Positions 52,107 to 60,138 of a DNA stretch of 64,000 bases are shown here, in pieces; positions within the stretch are counted from its first letter, which is position 1, and every line of letters begins with the position of its first letter. Position numbers and translations under genes: made by a program. Below the pieces are notes generated by a model, which had not been told where the DNA came from, ran no database searches, and was given only the letters and a program-made list of their open reading frames with translations. This stretch comes from Acetatifactor muris (GTDB lineage: Bacteria > Bacillota > Clostridia > Lachnospirales > Lachnospiraceae): positions 1-64,000 of the forward strand of contig JAMPHD010000002.1 in NCBI GenBank assembly GCA_023663635.1. The letters are read 5' to 3'.

Positions 52107-55100
52107 CTAGCGGAACTTTCTGAGAATATAGTACAGCCATCTCCAAAAAGCAGTTCTGTCTTTGGGTTGCACGACAATGGTCACTTCCCGTACTGTTTCT
52201 TCAAACTGTCCATCCACCGCGGGCGCTACGATTCGGATGACTGCCATGCCCGCTCCTTTGATGCTGACCCTTCCCTTTTCCGATACCGTGACCACCCTCA
52301 CATCTGAAGATGTATAGAGCAGACGAGCCTGTGGATTGTTGCCGTTTCGGGCATTCAACAGAAAATCTCCGTCCCCGACCCGTTTGGTGATACAGTCCCT
52401 GCACAGGATCGTCTGTCGGAGTAATTCCACAGCGCTTTCCTCCTCATCTTCAAATGACTCCTCTTCCAAATCGCTGTCCTGCGCGCCATTGATCCACGGG
52501 GTATCATTTGCCCATGTATTTTCATTCGTCGTTTCTCCGGTGTTTGTTTCACCTGTATTTTCGGAGGAAGACTGTGTCGGACGTTTGCCCGTTTCCGTCC
52601 CGCCATTGTCGGAAGAGACGGAACCGGATGAGGTATTGCCCGCGGGAATTTCCTCCGAAGGGACGGGCGATTCCGACTCTACAGGATTTCTTTCCGGAGT
52701 GACAGGCGATTCCGACTCTATGGGATTTCCCTCCGGAGCGGCAGGCGATTCCACCTCATCGGAGTCCTCTGATCCGGACGCGGAGATCCGTTCATTGGCC
52801 GCTGCCTCCCATGTAAGGTTGATAATGCCGTCACCATCCTCATCAATCTCCAAAACCGTGGTCTCTCCTCTGCCCGTCCTCGTATGCATGACCGTATCCG
52901 CGGTCACGGGAACACCCTCAAAGGTTCTCTCATCTGTCAGATTATCCTCCTCATCAAAGAAACGGATCGTATAATCCATCACGCCTGTCCCGGTTCCCTG
53001 CAATAACACATCCATGTCCTCCGGGTCCAGACACAGCATCTTGATCTCATCCTCCGCCCCCAGAATGTCCAGACGCCCAAAGGAAGAGGCGATATTCAAA
53101 TTTTCTGCAGCAGAACACAGCGCCTCCGCCCCATCAGACACCGTGACATCTACGGGACAGGCCACCCTGATGACCGTATAGGGGGTAGCCTGCGGGGCGG
53201 CTCCCGTCACATCGGAAGAACCATACCGCAGAATGTCCGTGACCCAGGACACACAGGCGGGATCCTGAACAGTTCCCATATGGTTTGTGCTAAAAGTCTC
53301 CCAATGGTTGTCATGCCGGTTTTCCACCTGTTTCATAATAGTGGCTGATAAATAAGGAACTGTTCCATCACCCAAAATATCATATTTAAGATCGCTTTCA
53401 TATAATCGTTGATCAACATCATCATTTGTAAATTGAAATTTAATAGCTGTTATCGTCTTTTGATTAGTACCTATTACAAAATATGCGTTTTCGTAATTCC
53501 TCAATAGGTTAAAATTTCCTGTATATCCCTGTGTAAGCAAAGAATTTTGGAATACTTGTGCATTTCGATAATTTTGATCACCAAATATTCTTTTGCAGGT
53601 TTCCACATATTCCTCATATGACATTTTCCGATCCGCTATTCCAACAGGCCATACACTGTCTTTCCACATTTGAGTTTTAGGATGATTAACATAGTTTTGG
53701 GATGGCGTAAGTTCTACCACTCCTTGAAAAGATGTTTTAAGCTCCTTAGTCATCCCCCCGGCTGCCCCTAAAACAAAATCATAAAAAGTATTTGTATTAA
53801 CGGTAATACCCTCTCCCAATACATCCCAATTTTGTACACTATTAATAAGCGCAGGAGCACCTTCATAAGGAGTACCGCAGGTAATAATTTTGTCCACTCT
53901 GTCTTTATCGGCATATTTTGCATAATAACTGGATACAACTAAGCCTCCCATGGAATGGCAAAGCAAATCTACCTTATCGGCATCTAATTCGTCTATAAAA
54001 CTATTCAACTTGTCTGCACTGTCACCATTACTTTTTCTCCAATCATAACTAAAAAAATAGATTTCTCTATCAGGAAATGCATTGCATAGCTCATTTACAA
54101 TGACCTTGTAGACCCCTTGTGTTCCGTATTCTCTATCACCAATACTTAAAGAATTCTGATTTTTACAAGGAGGCACATATAGCTGATTTTCAGGAGCCAT
54201 ACGATTATTAATTCTTTCTATTCTATAAAGAGTTTTTATCGAATTTACCGGATCAGACCAATCTAATGGAGGATCCCACACTTGATTAGTTTGATCATAT
54301 GTCTGATTGCTAACAAACAACCGACTTCCCATAATTCCCGGGACTATGATAATGGGATGCTCGTCCACCTCAAAAGACTTTCCCTCACTTACAAGCCCTT
54401 CTATGTCAAAATCCTTTATCAGATGTCGGTTCATTCCTCCCCCGGTTGCCGCGGAGATTCCCAAATATATCTCATCCGGCAATAAGATTTCCCCACATGA
54501 CAGGAGCTCTTCTCCATCCAGAGACACCTTCAGAACGGAGTGTTCGTAACGGACAGACAGGGTATGCCATCCGCTACCGCTTACATCTCCACTGTCATCC
54601 ACTCTGTTATCTATTACATAATCCAAATGCTTTTGCACACTTCCCTGTACAATGGCCACATGTCTGCCATCGGGGTCCCCCGCATTGTGATAAGAATCCA
54701 GTTCCACGCCGTAGGCATCCTGCCCCACAAAGCCCAGATATCCGCCTTGAGGCCCCAGCCCCGGTTCCTTTGACATGGTCAGCAGAATACCATCAGCGCC
54801 ATAATAGGGCCCTGTATGACGTCCGCCTCCGGCCCAATAGGAAAAAGTCACCGTAAATCCGTTTCGGGCGCTGATCTGATGCCCATACCAGATACTGCCC
54901 GCCCGCCATGTGGCCAGTTCCGTCAGTTCAATGATTCCCTCCTCCAACCGAACAGCATCTCCGTACAAGAGCAGGTCATCCTCACCACATACCTGTTCTT
55001 CCTCGGCGCGTTCAAGCGAGAACAGGCTCATTCCCTCGCCGGAAGAAAAGCTTTCCTCCCGGGCCTCCTCAGCACTCGGAACAGATTCTTCCACAAATTC

Positions 55101-55214
55101 CGCGGGCTCGGTAGACATCATGCTTTCTTCATCCGTCTCCGCCGCATACACCTGCTGCGGGCAGCTCATAACAACCATGCAAAAGATCAGTAGTGACAAT
55201 ACCGTTTTTTTCAT
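52107..55214 (-). CDS. Secreted lectin-lipase (LCAT-like alpha/beta-hydrolase) with Ig-like C-terminus
   Basis: The 1035-residue protein has a signal peptide (about 1-25, ending AYAA-type), a Glu/Ser-rich spacer, an L-type lectin-like domain (about 105-270), and an LCAT-like hydrolase (about 284-665). The oxyanion region is VPGIMGSR (291-298), the nucleophile Ser421 is in CHSMGG, Asp616 is in GDGTVP, and His645 is in NHMG. A low-complexity Pro/Ser/Glu region with repeats (ESPVTPE) and a C-terminal BIG2-like module with no sorting signal follow. It should act on lipids or acylated glycans outside the cell. Residues about 299-625 lie in strongly AT-rich DNA. AAAGGAG precedes the ATG. Type-B/type-A gene pairs stand on both sides. 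Confidence 0.85.
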   Translation of the reverse strand: MKKTVLSLLIFCMVVMSCPQQVYAAETDEESMMSTEPAEFVEESVPSAEEAREESFSSGEGMSLFSLERAEEEQVCGEDDLLLYGDAVRLEEGIIELTELATWRAGSIWYGHQISARNGFTVTFSYWAGGGRHTGPYYGADGILLTMSKEPGLGPQGGYLGFVGQDAYGVELDSYHNAGDPDGRHVAIVQGSVQKHLDYVIDNRVDDSGDVSGSGWHTLSVRYEHSVLKVSLDGEELLSCGEILLPDEIYLGISAATGGGMNRHLIKDFDIEGLVSEGKSFEVDEHPIIIVPGIMGSRLFVSNQTYDQTNQVWDPPLDWSDPVNSIKTLYRIERINNRMAPENQLYVPPCKNQNSLSIGDREYGTQGVYKVIVNELCNAFPDREIYFFSYDWRKSNGDSADKLNSFIDELDADKVDLLCHSMGGLVVSSYYAKYADKDRVDKIITCGTPYEGAPALINSVQNWDVLGEGITVNTNTFYDFVLGAAGGMTKELKTSFQGVVELTPSQNYVNHPKTQMWKDSVWPVGIADRKMSYEEYVETCKRIFGDQNYRNAQVFQNSLLTQGYTGNFNLLRNYENAYFVIGTNQKTITAIKFQFTNDDVDQRLYESDLKYDILGDGTVPYLSATIMKQVENRHDNHWETFSTNHMGTVQDPACVSWVTDILRYGSSDVTGAAPQATPYTVIRVACPVDVTVSDGAEALCSAAENLNIASSFGRLDILGAEDEIKMLCLDPEDMDVLLQGTGTGVMDYTIRFFDEEDNLTDERTFEGVPVTADTVMHTRTGRGETTVLEIDEDGDGIINLTWEAAANERISASGSEDSDEVESPAAPEGNPIESESPVTPERNPVESESPVPSEEIPAGNTSSGSVSSDNGGTETGKRPTQSSSENTGETNTGETTNENTWANDTPWINGAQDSDLEEESFEDEEESAVELLRQTILCRDCITKRVGDGDFLLNARNGNNPQARLLYTSSDVRVVTVSEKGRVSIKGAGMAVIRIVAPAVDGQFEETVREVTIVVQPKDRTAFWRWLYYILRKFR
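53340..54320. other. AT-rich segment within the lipase gene
   Basis: The stretch reads visibly AT-rich (runs such as aaaatatcatattt and tataaagagttttta) against GC-rich flanks in the same gene. It matches residues about 299-625, the catalytic domain. Change points are estimated by eye, about 50-100 bp uncertain. It suggests domain replacement by recombination from a low-GC source. Confidence 0.7.
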
Positions 55215-55277
55215 AATAATCTCCTTTGTTATTTTAATTTTAAGTAATCTTTTTATCTTGTAAAATATTGCTTACCG

Positions 55278-55299
55278 TATTACCATACTATTACCATAC
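55278..55299. repeat. Perfect 11-bp tandem repeat at a gene end
   Basis: TATTACCATAC occurs twice head to tail (55278-55288, 55289-55299) across the stop codon of the type-A gene and into the 76-bp spacer before the lipase start. The spacer otherwise has no clear promoter. Confidence 0.6.
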
Positions 55300-55635
55300 A
55301 CCCAACATTTGAGTCGCCTTAATATATCCGGCCGCTATCGCTATCGGGAAGACAAAGGCCACCGTACCAACTGTCAACATCCCTATGGCATTCCACCATC
55401 TCCATCCCATCACCCATTTGTATCCGCAGACTAAGCCCAAAATCAGCAAAATAACAGGCGCAGCAAAGGGCAAGCACAACATAAGTATTTCAAAAACATC
55501 CACATACCATGGCACTTTAACCTGATTGAAATGCGACAAAATTGAAATAAACGCAAGAAACCACGATGTCCATACATACGCCCCAAATTTAAATGCCATG
55601 ATCGCAAACGACCCGTAATAAATTTTCTTTGACAT
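55291..55635 (-). CDS. Small four-helix membrane protein, type A, copy 3
   Basis: The 114-residue type-A copy has MSKKIYYGSFAIMAFKFG, VPWYVDVF and MGWRWWNAIG. The ATG at 55635 follows a purine-rich GAGGGGAGAG stretch; a GTG-like extension upstream is less likely. It follows the type-B partner by 100 nt and precedes the lipase gene by 76 nt. With its partner it forms a B-A pair transcribed from the promoter at 56088-56116, probably continuing into the lipase gene. Confidence 0.75.
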   Translation of the reverse strand: MSKKIYYGSFAIMAFKFGAYVWTSWFLAFISILSHFNQVKVPWYVDVFEILMLCLPFAAPVILLILGLVCGYKWVMGWRWWNAIGMLTVGTVAFVFPIAIAAGYIKATQMLGVW

Positions 55636-55735
55636 ACTCTCCCCTCTCACCTCTCCTCATCCTATACCGAAAGCACCCTTCACTCCTCAATCACCACACC
55701 CCGAACAGCGGCGCTAAATTAACACCTGCGTCTGC

Positions 55736-56053
55736 TCATGCGCGCATGAATAAAAGCGCCAACACCCAGGGAATCGCAGCTGCCGCCACTCCGACCACGG
55801 GAATCCCCAACGCGTGCCAAGCTTTCCATTTCGCCACATGTTTCTCACCGTACAGCCATGCCAGAAAAAGCATGACCAATGTGATCAGTACAGACAAGCC
55901 AAATAAGTATAGTAAAATAAGCATCGGAATCACCTCTGTCGTCTCCACGGAAATCCCTGTGATCCAACATGGCAACAGCAGCGACATCAACGACAATACC
56001 CCGCATCCCAAGGACAAAAATCCCAATATCGTATAAAACTTTGTATGTGACAT
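55736..56053 (-). CDS. Small four-helix membrane protein, type B, copy 3
   Basis: The 105-residue type-B copy has MSHTKFYTILGFLSLGCG and WLYGEKHVAKWKAWHALGIP, close to the copy at 50967-51278. Its ATG is at 56053. The promoter at 56088-56116 has a consensus -35. It is the first gene of the unit containing a type-A gene and probably the lipase. Confidence 0.75.
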   Translation of the reverse strand: MSHTKFYTILGFLSLGCGVLSLMSLLLPCWITGISVETTEVIPMLILLYLFGLSVLITLVMLFLAWLYGEKHVAKWKAWHALGIPVVGVAAAAIPWVLALLFMRA

Positions 56054-56087
56054 ATGTATCCCCCAAAATTTTGCGTAATTGGCTTTT

Positions 56088-56116
56088 AATATAGCAAACC
56101 ATCACCTTCATGTCAA
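56088..56116 (-). promoter_or_regulatory. Promoter of the B-A-lipase unit
   Basis: Minus-strand perfect TTGACA (56116-56111) is 17 bp from TATATT (56093-56088), 34 bp before the ATG at 56053. Sequence and spacing match the promoter at 52053-52081. Confidence 0.75.
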
Positions 56117-56138
56117 GGAATATTTTCATAAAAAGCCA

Positions 56139-56182
56139 TAAAAACACAGCCCTGTTCCACACAATAGTGAAACAGGGCTGTG
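56139..56182 (-). terminator. Intrinsic terminator after the lipoprotein gene
   Basis: In the minus-strand transcript CACAGCCCTGTT (56182-56171) pairs perfectly with AACAGGGCTGTG (56156-56145), a 12-bp stem with a 14-nt loop, followed by TTTTTATGGCTTTTTA. It lies 12 bp past the stop of the lipoprotein gene and separates it from the next promoter. Confidence 0.9.
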
Positions 56183-56194
56183 CATATTGTCCTT

Positions 56195-57709
56195 TTACAG
56201 CAGATCCGGCGTCCACTCCACATCCACGTCATTTCCGCCGTCTCCGGAATTGTCCGATCCGCCGCCCGAACCTCCGCCGTCATCCGAGTTTCCATCGTCC
56301 GAACCGCTGTTATCCGGAGGATTGTCCGGACCGCCATTGTTCCCGCTGTCGCCGTCATTATCGTCATCATCCGGCACCGGAGCCGGAGCCGGCGTTGCGG
56401 GAGTGGCGGGCGTCACGGAAGGCGCCGGTTTAGAGGGCGCAGACGGTGTCGGCTTAGAAGGCGCGGGCGCAGACGGCGTCGGTGTGGAGGGTTTGGCCGA
56501 GGGAGTCTGCGGGTTCGGCAGCGCGATACCCTCCGGGTCTGTTCCCTCCTTCTGCATGGACGCGTCCGTCTGCCTCTTCCACTCGTCATAGACCCTGAAC
56601 GGATCCTCTCTGCAATACTCTTCCACACTGCCCAAGGCTACCCAAGTGTCACCCGAAAGCCATTGAATTTCTCCGTCATACACCCGAATCTGCGGGGATT
56701 CACTCTCCTTCCCGGAATCCTTGGAAACGGCCACAGGGGTATAGGGAGTAAATTCGGGACGGGAATCCAAGGCTCCGGCAAACTGCTCCAATTCACCCGC
56801 TCCCTCCTCATCGGCCTGCGCCGTGTAGGTTTTGTATTCCCTGTCTTCCCTGCCGTTCCACAGATCAAAGGGATCCCCCGGCGCGCTGCCCTGACAGATA
56901 TCCAGAGAATATTCGCCCGTGTAAATACCCTGCGCAAAAACTCCCTGTTCCTTATAAATGCTGCCCGTGATACTGTCCAGCACCCACAGGGTAAAGGGGC
57001 CGTCATAGTTTCCGTCCGCAAGTGTCGTCTCCATCACCTGTACATTTCCGTCTATGGCCTTCAGCACGGTCACATTGTCCTCTGAGCCATAGTACCACAC
57101 GGTGGAGTAAGACCGTCCCTCTCCGTCATATCCCGCGCGGATGACCAGTCTGACTCTGTCATTTTGCTGCACAAAATAATTTCGCGATCCCTCCGCAAGC
57201 TTGGGCATCATGTTCTGAAACCACTCGTCGCTGCCGATCAGATGTATGCCCTCGTTCAGATATCCCGGCGTCTCCAGATTCTGCAGCATCAGTTCCGCGT
57301 CCTCCCGCACACTCGGATCCTCTTCCACATTGACATACAGTTTCTGCAGGGGCTCAAACGCGGCGCTGTCGTCAAACAACCGATAACTCTGTTCCAAAAG
57401 GTCCCGCTGACGGCGGATCATTCCCTGCTCTCCATAGAGGGCGGCCAAGGCCTGATAGTCCTCCATGGTAAAAGTTCCCGTGGCGTATTTGATCTCATAA
57501 TCCCGTATGGCCTGTTCCGTCTCAGACAATTCTTCCTTGGAAGATGCCGCCGTGGAAGTGGGCAGATCCGAAAGATCATAGTCCGGTCCCTCACGTCTTC
57601 CCATGCCCGCGCATCCCGTTAAAACAATGGCACACAAAATACAAATGCCCAATCCGACTGTCTTATTTTGCTTATCCTGTTTTATTTCCAAATGTGATAA
57701 TTTCTTCAT
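56195..57709 (-). CDS. Secreted lipoprotein with low-complexity C-terminal tail
   Basis: The 504-residue protein has a lipobox, VLTGC, with Cys33 after a basic and hydrophobic signal. Residues about 60-150 are helical and TPR-like (DYQALAALYGEQG). The following 200 residues are beta-rich and include a twice-repeated pattern of extracellular beta strands with no known name. A Pro/Ser/Thr/Ala-rich stretch (about 400-440) leads into a Gly/Asp/Asn/Ser-rich acidic tail. GGGGAGG precedes the ATG at 57709, and the gene follows the glucosaminidase gene by 19 nt. It may be a wall-associated partner of the glucosaminidase. Function unknown. Confidence 0.75.
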   Translation of the reverse strand: MKKLSHLEIKQDKQNKTVGLGICILCAIVLTGCAGMGRREGPDYDLSDLPTSTAASSKEELSETEQAIRDYEIKYATGTFTMEDYQALAALYGEQGMIRRQRDLLEQSYRLFDDSAAFEPLQKLYVNVEEDPSVREDAELMLQNLETPGYLNEGIHLIGSDEWFQNMMPKLAEGSRNYFVQQNDRVRLVIRAGYDGEGRSYSTVWYYGSEDNVTVLKAIDGNVQVMETTLADGNYDGPFTLWVLDSITGSIYKEQGVFAQGIYTGEYSLDICQGSAPGDPFDLWNGREDREYKTYTAQADEEGAGELEQFAGALDSRPEFTPYTPVAVSKDSGKESESPQIRVYDGEIQWLSGDTWVALGSVEEYCREDPFRVYDEWKRQTDASMQKEGTDPEGIALPNPQTPSAKPSTPTPSAPAPSKPTPSAPSKPAPSVTPATPATPAPAPVPDDDDNDGDSGNNGGPDNPPDNSGSDDGNSDDGGGSGGGSDNSGDGGNDVDVEWTPDLL

Positions 57710-57728
57710 CCAATTCCTCCCCTGTCTC

Positions 57729-59948
57729 TCACTGCGCGTCAGCTATGAGCTGTCTCAAAAACGCGTCCGCGTCCGAACCCTCCGGATAAGTGCCCATGTT
57801 CAGCACCTGTTCCGCCAACGCGTAGATGCTCTTGGCCATCTTGGGCCCGTAGACGATGGTCGTCACGCCGTCCTTCTCCAACACCGCGTATCCGCGGAAC
57901 GCGTATTCGACCCGATACTGATCGGGCGGCAGTCCCACGAGCACGGAGGTAAAGCGATGTCTTCCGTCCACGGTCTCATATACTTTATCCTCCCACGCGC
58001 CGCTCTCATTGATTCCATAGGCGATTCCGCTGATGACTTTCTCCCCGCCTTTGACCATGGGATACTGCGCGCTGTTGGCATTGTTCATGACCAAAGTGCC
58101 GTATTCCTTCAGCACATATCCGTTCACGCCCTCAGAGGTCAGGACATCTCTCAGTTCCGCGGAAATACCCGTCTTGAAACGGATACCGGATTTGCCCGTG
58201 ATCCGGATGGAGAATCCGTGGTAGGTCAAAAGATTCACAAGCTGCGGCTGCTCCGTGGCCACATAGGCGTTGTTGCGATATTCCAAAGTCCACAGATACA
58301 TACCTGTGGGGACGCCGTTTTCATTGTACTGATAGACCACGGCATTTCCCATCTGCCCGTTGGGAGCCGTCACGATATATCGGCCGTTACGGACTGCCGG
58401 CGCATAGGGAAGGCCGTCCAGCCAGACCGTGGTGTCATAGCCCGCGGGAATCTGCAGCACCACATTGGTGGAGTAGGTGGGCATGGCACAGTTGCTCCCC
58501 GGCATGTTGCGATAGACCGGTATCCGGAAAGTAAAGGGGCTGTCCAACGCGCCGGCATCCCTGTAGATCTGCCAGGTGCTCCTCCCCTCCGTGTAAGCTG
58601 CCGACACATTCTGCATATACTGGTGTCCGTAGGTGCTGTTGGTGGTCACATTAAATTTTTGCAGATATAAGGTGTCCTGCCCCCGCTTGATATAGTTGCG
58701 CGATATGGTATCGGCGCCGCCCAAGATGGACCAATAAGCGCTGGTCCACCCCTGCGCGCGGGCATACTCCAGTCCGTTTACAATGACCTCATCGCCTCTG
58801 CCGGTGGCCCCCACATTAAAGTAATTATACAAATTTTCATACCCGGGGTAAGTTCCGGAGATCAGGGGAGAAGTTCCCTGCCCCTGCTCCTGGCGAACGC
58901 GCGCCGCCAGATGATAGGGGCTGACCTTTGACCCCTCCGCCACGGCCACGGCCCAGAAAATGGTAGAGAATGTCATATCCGTCCCGGGCGCGTTTTGGCT
59001 GTCATTCATAAAAGTATTATTCAGAAAGATATCCAAGGCCTCTTTGGTGTGAATGCTCTCATTGTAGACCAAATGCTCAAATTGAAAAATGGCGTCCTCG
59101 GTTAAGAAATTGCGGGGATCCATATAATATTTCAGCGCGTCCTCCGACACATAGTACCAGTTGCTGTCATAGGCTCCCTCCTTGGTATAGTCGCCGAAAG
59201 TCCTGTAGATCAGATTCTTGCTGCCTCCGATCTCATTGGCAATGACGGTATTCCAGTCGAGCTGCGTATCCATGGCGATGAACTGCCAGTTGGGATGCAG
59301 GGCTTTCAGCTGTTTGAGCGCCTCCCTGTAGCTCTCGGGGAACTGTTCCATCTCCGCGTTTGCCAGAGCATCCGCCGCGAGCGCAATGCCGGGATTCATA
59401 TTGTAAGTCTCCTCCCACGCAAGAAAACGCTCATCGGAACAGGCCAGATACTCCCTTTGCACATAGCCCCGATATTCCATGTCATGGTCATACAGACTCA
59501 CATAAGCCCATACGCTGTAGCCGTCCTCCTCCACGGAGAGCGCCACATCCTCGATCAGCACGGACTGACCCCCCGGCACATTCAGCACGACCTCACCGTC
59601 AGAGGAGGCCTCCGCCCGCACGGGGCACGTATCGCAGAGATAGATCAGAGCCAACACGGACTGCTCTGCCGTCAGCTCCGCCAATGCCTCCCTCGCCTCC
59701 CGAATCAGCTCGTTCACATCCGAATCCGTCATCCCGTCCCCGGCATATGTCTCCTCCGGCCCGGATACGGACTCCTGCGGCGCGGGAGCCGAAATCTCTG
59801 TGTTATGCTCCATACCGGCGGCATATGCCGTCATGGAGGAAATCGGGGTAAGGACCAAGGCCATAAAAACCGCCAAACATCTGCGCCAAAACTCTCCCTT
59901 TATTCCGATCCTTCCGGGTCTCTTATCAAATCTTTTATATTGCATCAT
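57729..59948 (-). CDS. Secreted SH3-glucosaminidase (LytG/GH73-like)
   Basis: The 739-residue protein has a basic N-terminus, a signal peptide with hydrophobic CLAVFMALVL and AYAA cleavage, an SH3-like wall-binding domain (about 98-168) and a beta-N-acetylglucosaminidase domain (about 180-470) with FPESYREALKQL, HPNWQF and HLAARVRQEQG. The C-terminal 230 residues form beta-rich modules. It should cut peptidoglycan glycan strands. The start is uncertain: the longest frame begins at 59999 within the -10 element, so I use ATG 59948; a GTG at 59957 has GGAG four bases before it. It is first in a two-gene operon with the lipoprotein, ending at 56139. Confidence 0.85.
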   Translation of the reverse strand: MMQYKRFDKRPGRIGIKGEFWRRCLAVFMALVLTPISSMTAYAAGMEHNTEISAPAPQESVSGPEETYAGDGMTDSDVNELIREAREALAELTAEQSVLALIYLCDTCPVRAEASSDGEVVLNVPGGQSVLIEDVALSVEEDGYSVWAYVSLYDHDMEYRGYVQREYLACSDERFLAWEETYNMNPGIALAADALANAEMEQFPESYREALKQLKALHPNWQFIAMDTQLDWNTVIANEIGGSKNLIYRTFGDYTKEGAYDSNWYYVSEDALKYYMDPRNFLTEDAIFQFEHLVYNESIHTKEALDIFLNNTFMNDSQNAPGTDMTFSTIFWAVAVAEGSKVSPYHLAARVRQEQGQGTSPLISGTYPGYENLYNYFNVGATGRGDEVIVNGLEYARAQGWTSAYWSILGGADTISRNYIKRGQDTLYLQKFNVTTNSTYGHQYMQNVSAAYTEGRSTWQIYRDAGALDSPFTFRIPVYRNMPGSNCAMPTYSTNVVLQIPAGYDTTVWLDGLPYAPAVRNGRYIVTAPNGQMGNAVVYQYNENGVPTGMYLWTLEYRNNAYVATEQPQLVNLLTYHGFSIRITGKSGIRFKTGISAELRDVLTSEGVNGYVLKEYGTLVMNNANSAQYPMVKGGEKVISGIAYGINESGAWEDKVYETVDGRHRFTSVLVGLPPDQYRVEYAFRGYAVLEKDGVTTIVYGPKMAKSIYALAEQVLNMGTYPEGSDADAFLRQLIADAQ

Positions 59949-59997
59949 CCGTATCACACATCTCCATTTCCGATCCCTTATCTTTCGGTTTCGTTTC

Positions 59998-60027
59998 ATT
60001 ATATCATACTTGTTCTACATTTGACAC
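59998..60027 (-). promoter_or_regulatory. Promoter of the glucosaminidase-lipoprotein operon
   Basis: Minus-strand GTGTCA (60027-60022, 4/6) lies 18 bp from a perfect TATAAT (60003-59998), with TG at the extended position (TGATATAAT). The -10 covers the first ATG of the open frame, which supports the downstream start. Confidence 0.55.
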
Positions 60028-60028
60028 T

Positions 60029-60060
60029 GGTATAATTTGTTTCAGGTATAATTTGTTTCG
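60029..60060. repeat. Tandem 16-bp duplication creating two TATAAT boxes
   Basis: GGTATAATTTGTTTCA (60029-60044) is followed by the same with final G (60045-60060). Each copy carries TATAAT on the plus strand (60031-60036, 60047-60052). A perfect plus-strand TTGACA at 60021-60026 is 4 and 20 bp from them, so spacing is not ideal. Another TATAAT lies at 60089-60094. The region is the divergent control zone of the glucosaminidase and SGNH genes. Confidence 0.75.
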
Positions 60061-60138
60061 ATAAAAAGTTTATTGCATTTACGGGAAATATAATTTAGAC
60101 TGTAAATATATTTCTATACTTCAAAATGGAGCGCGATC

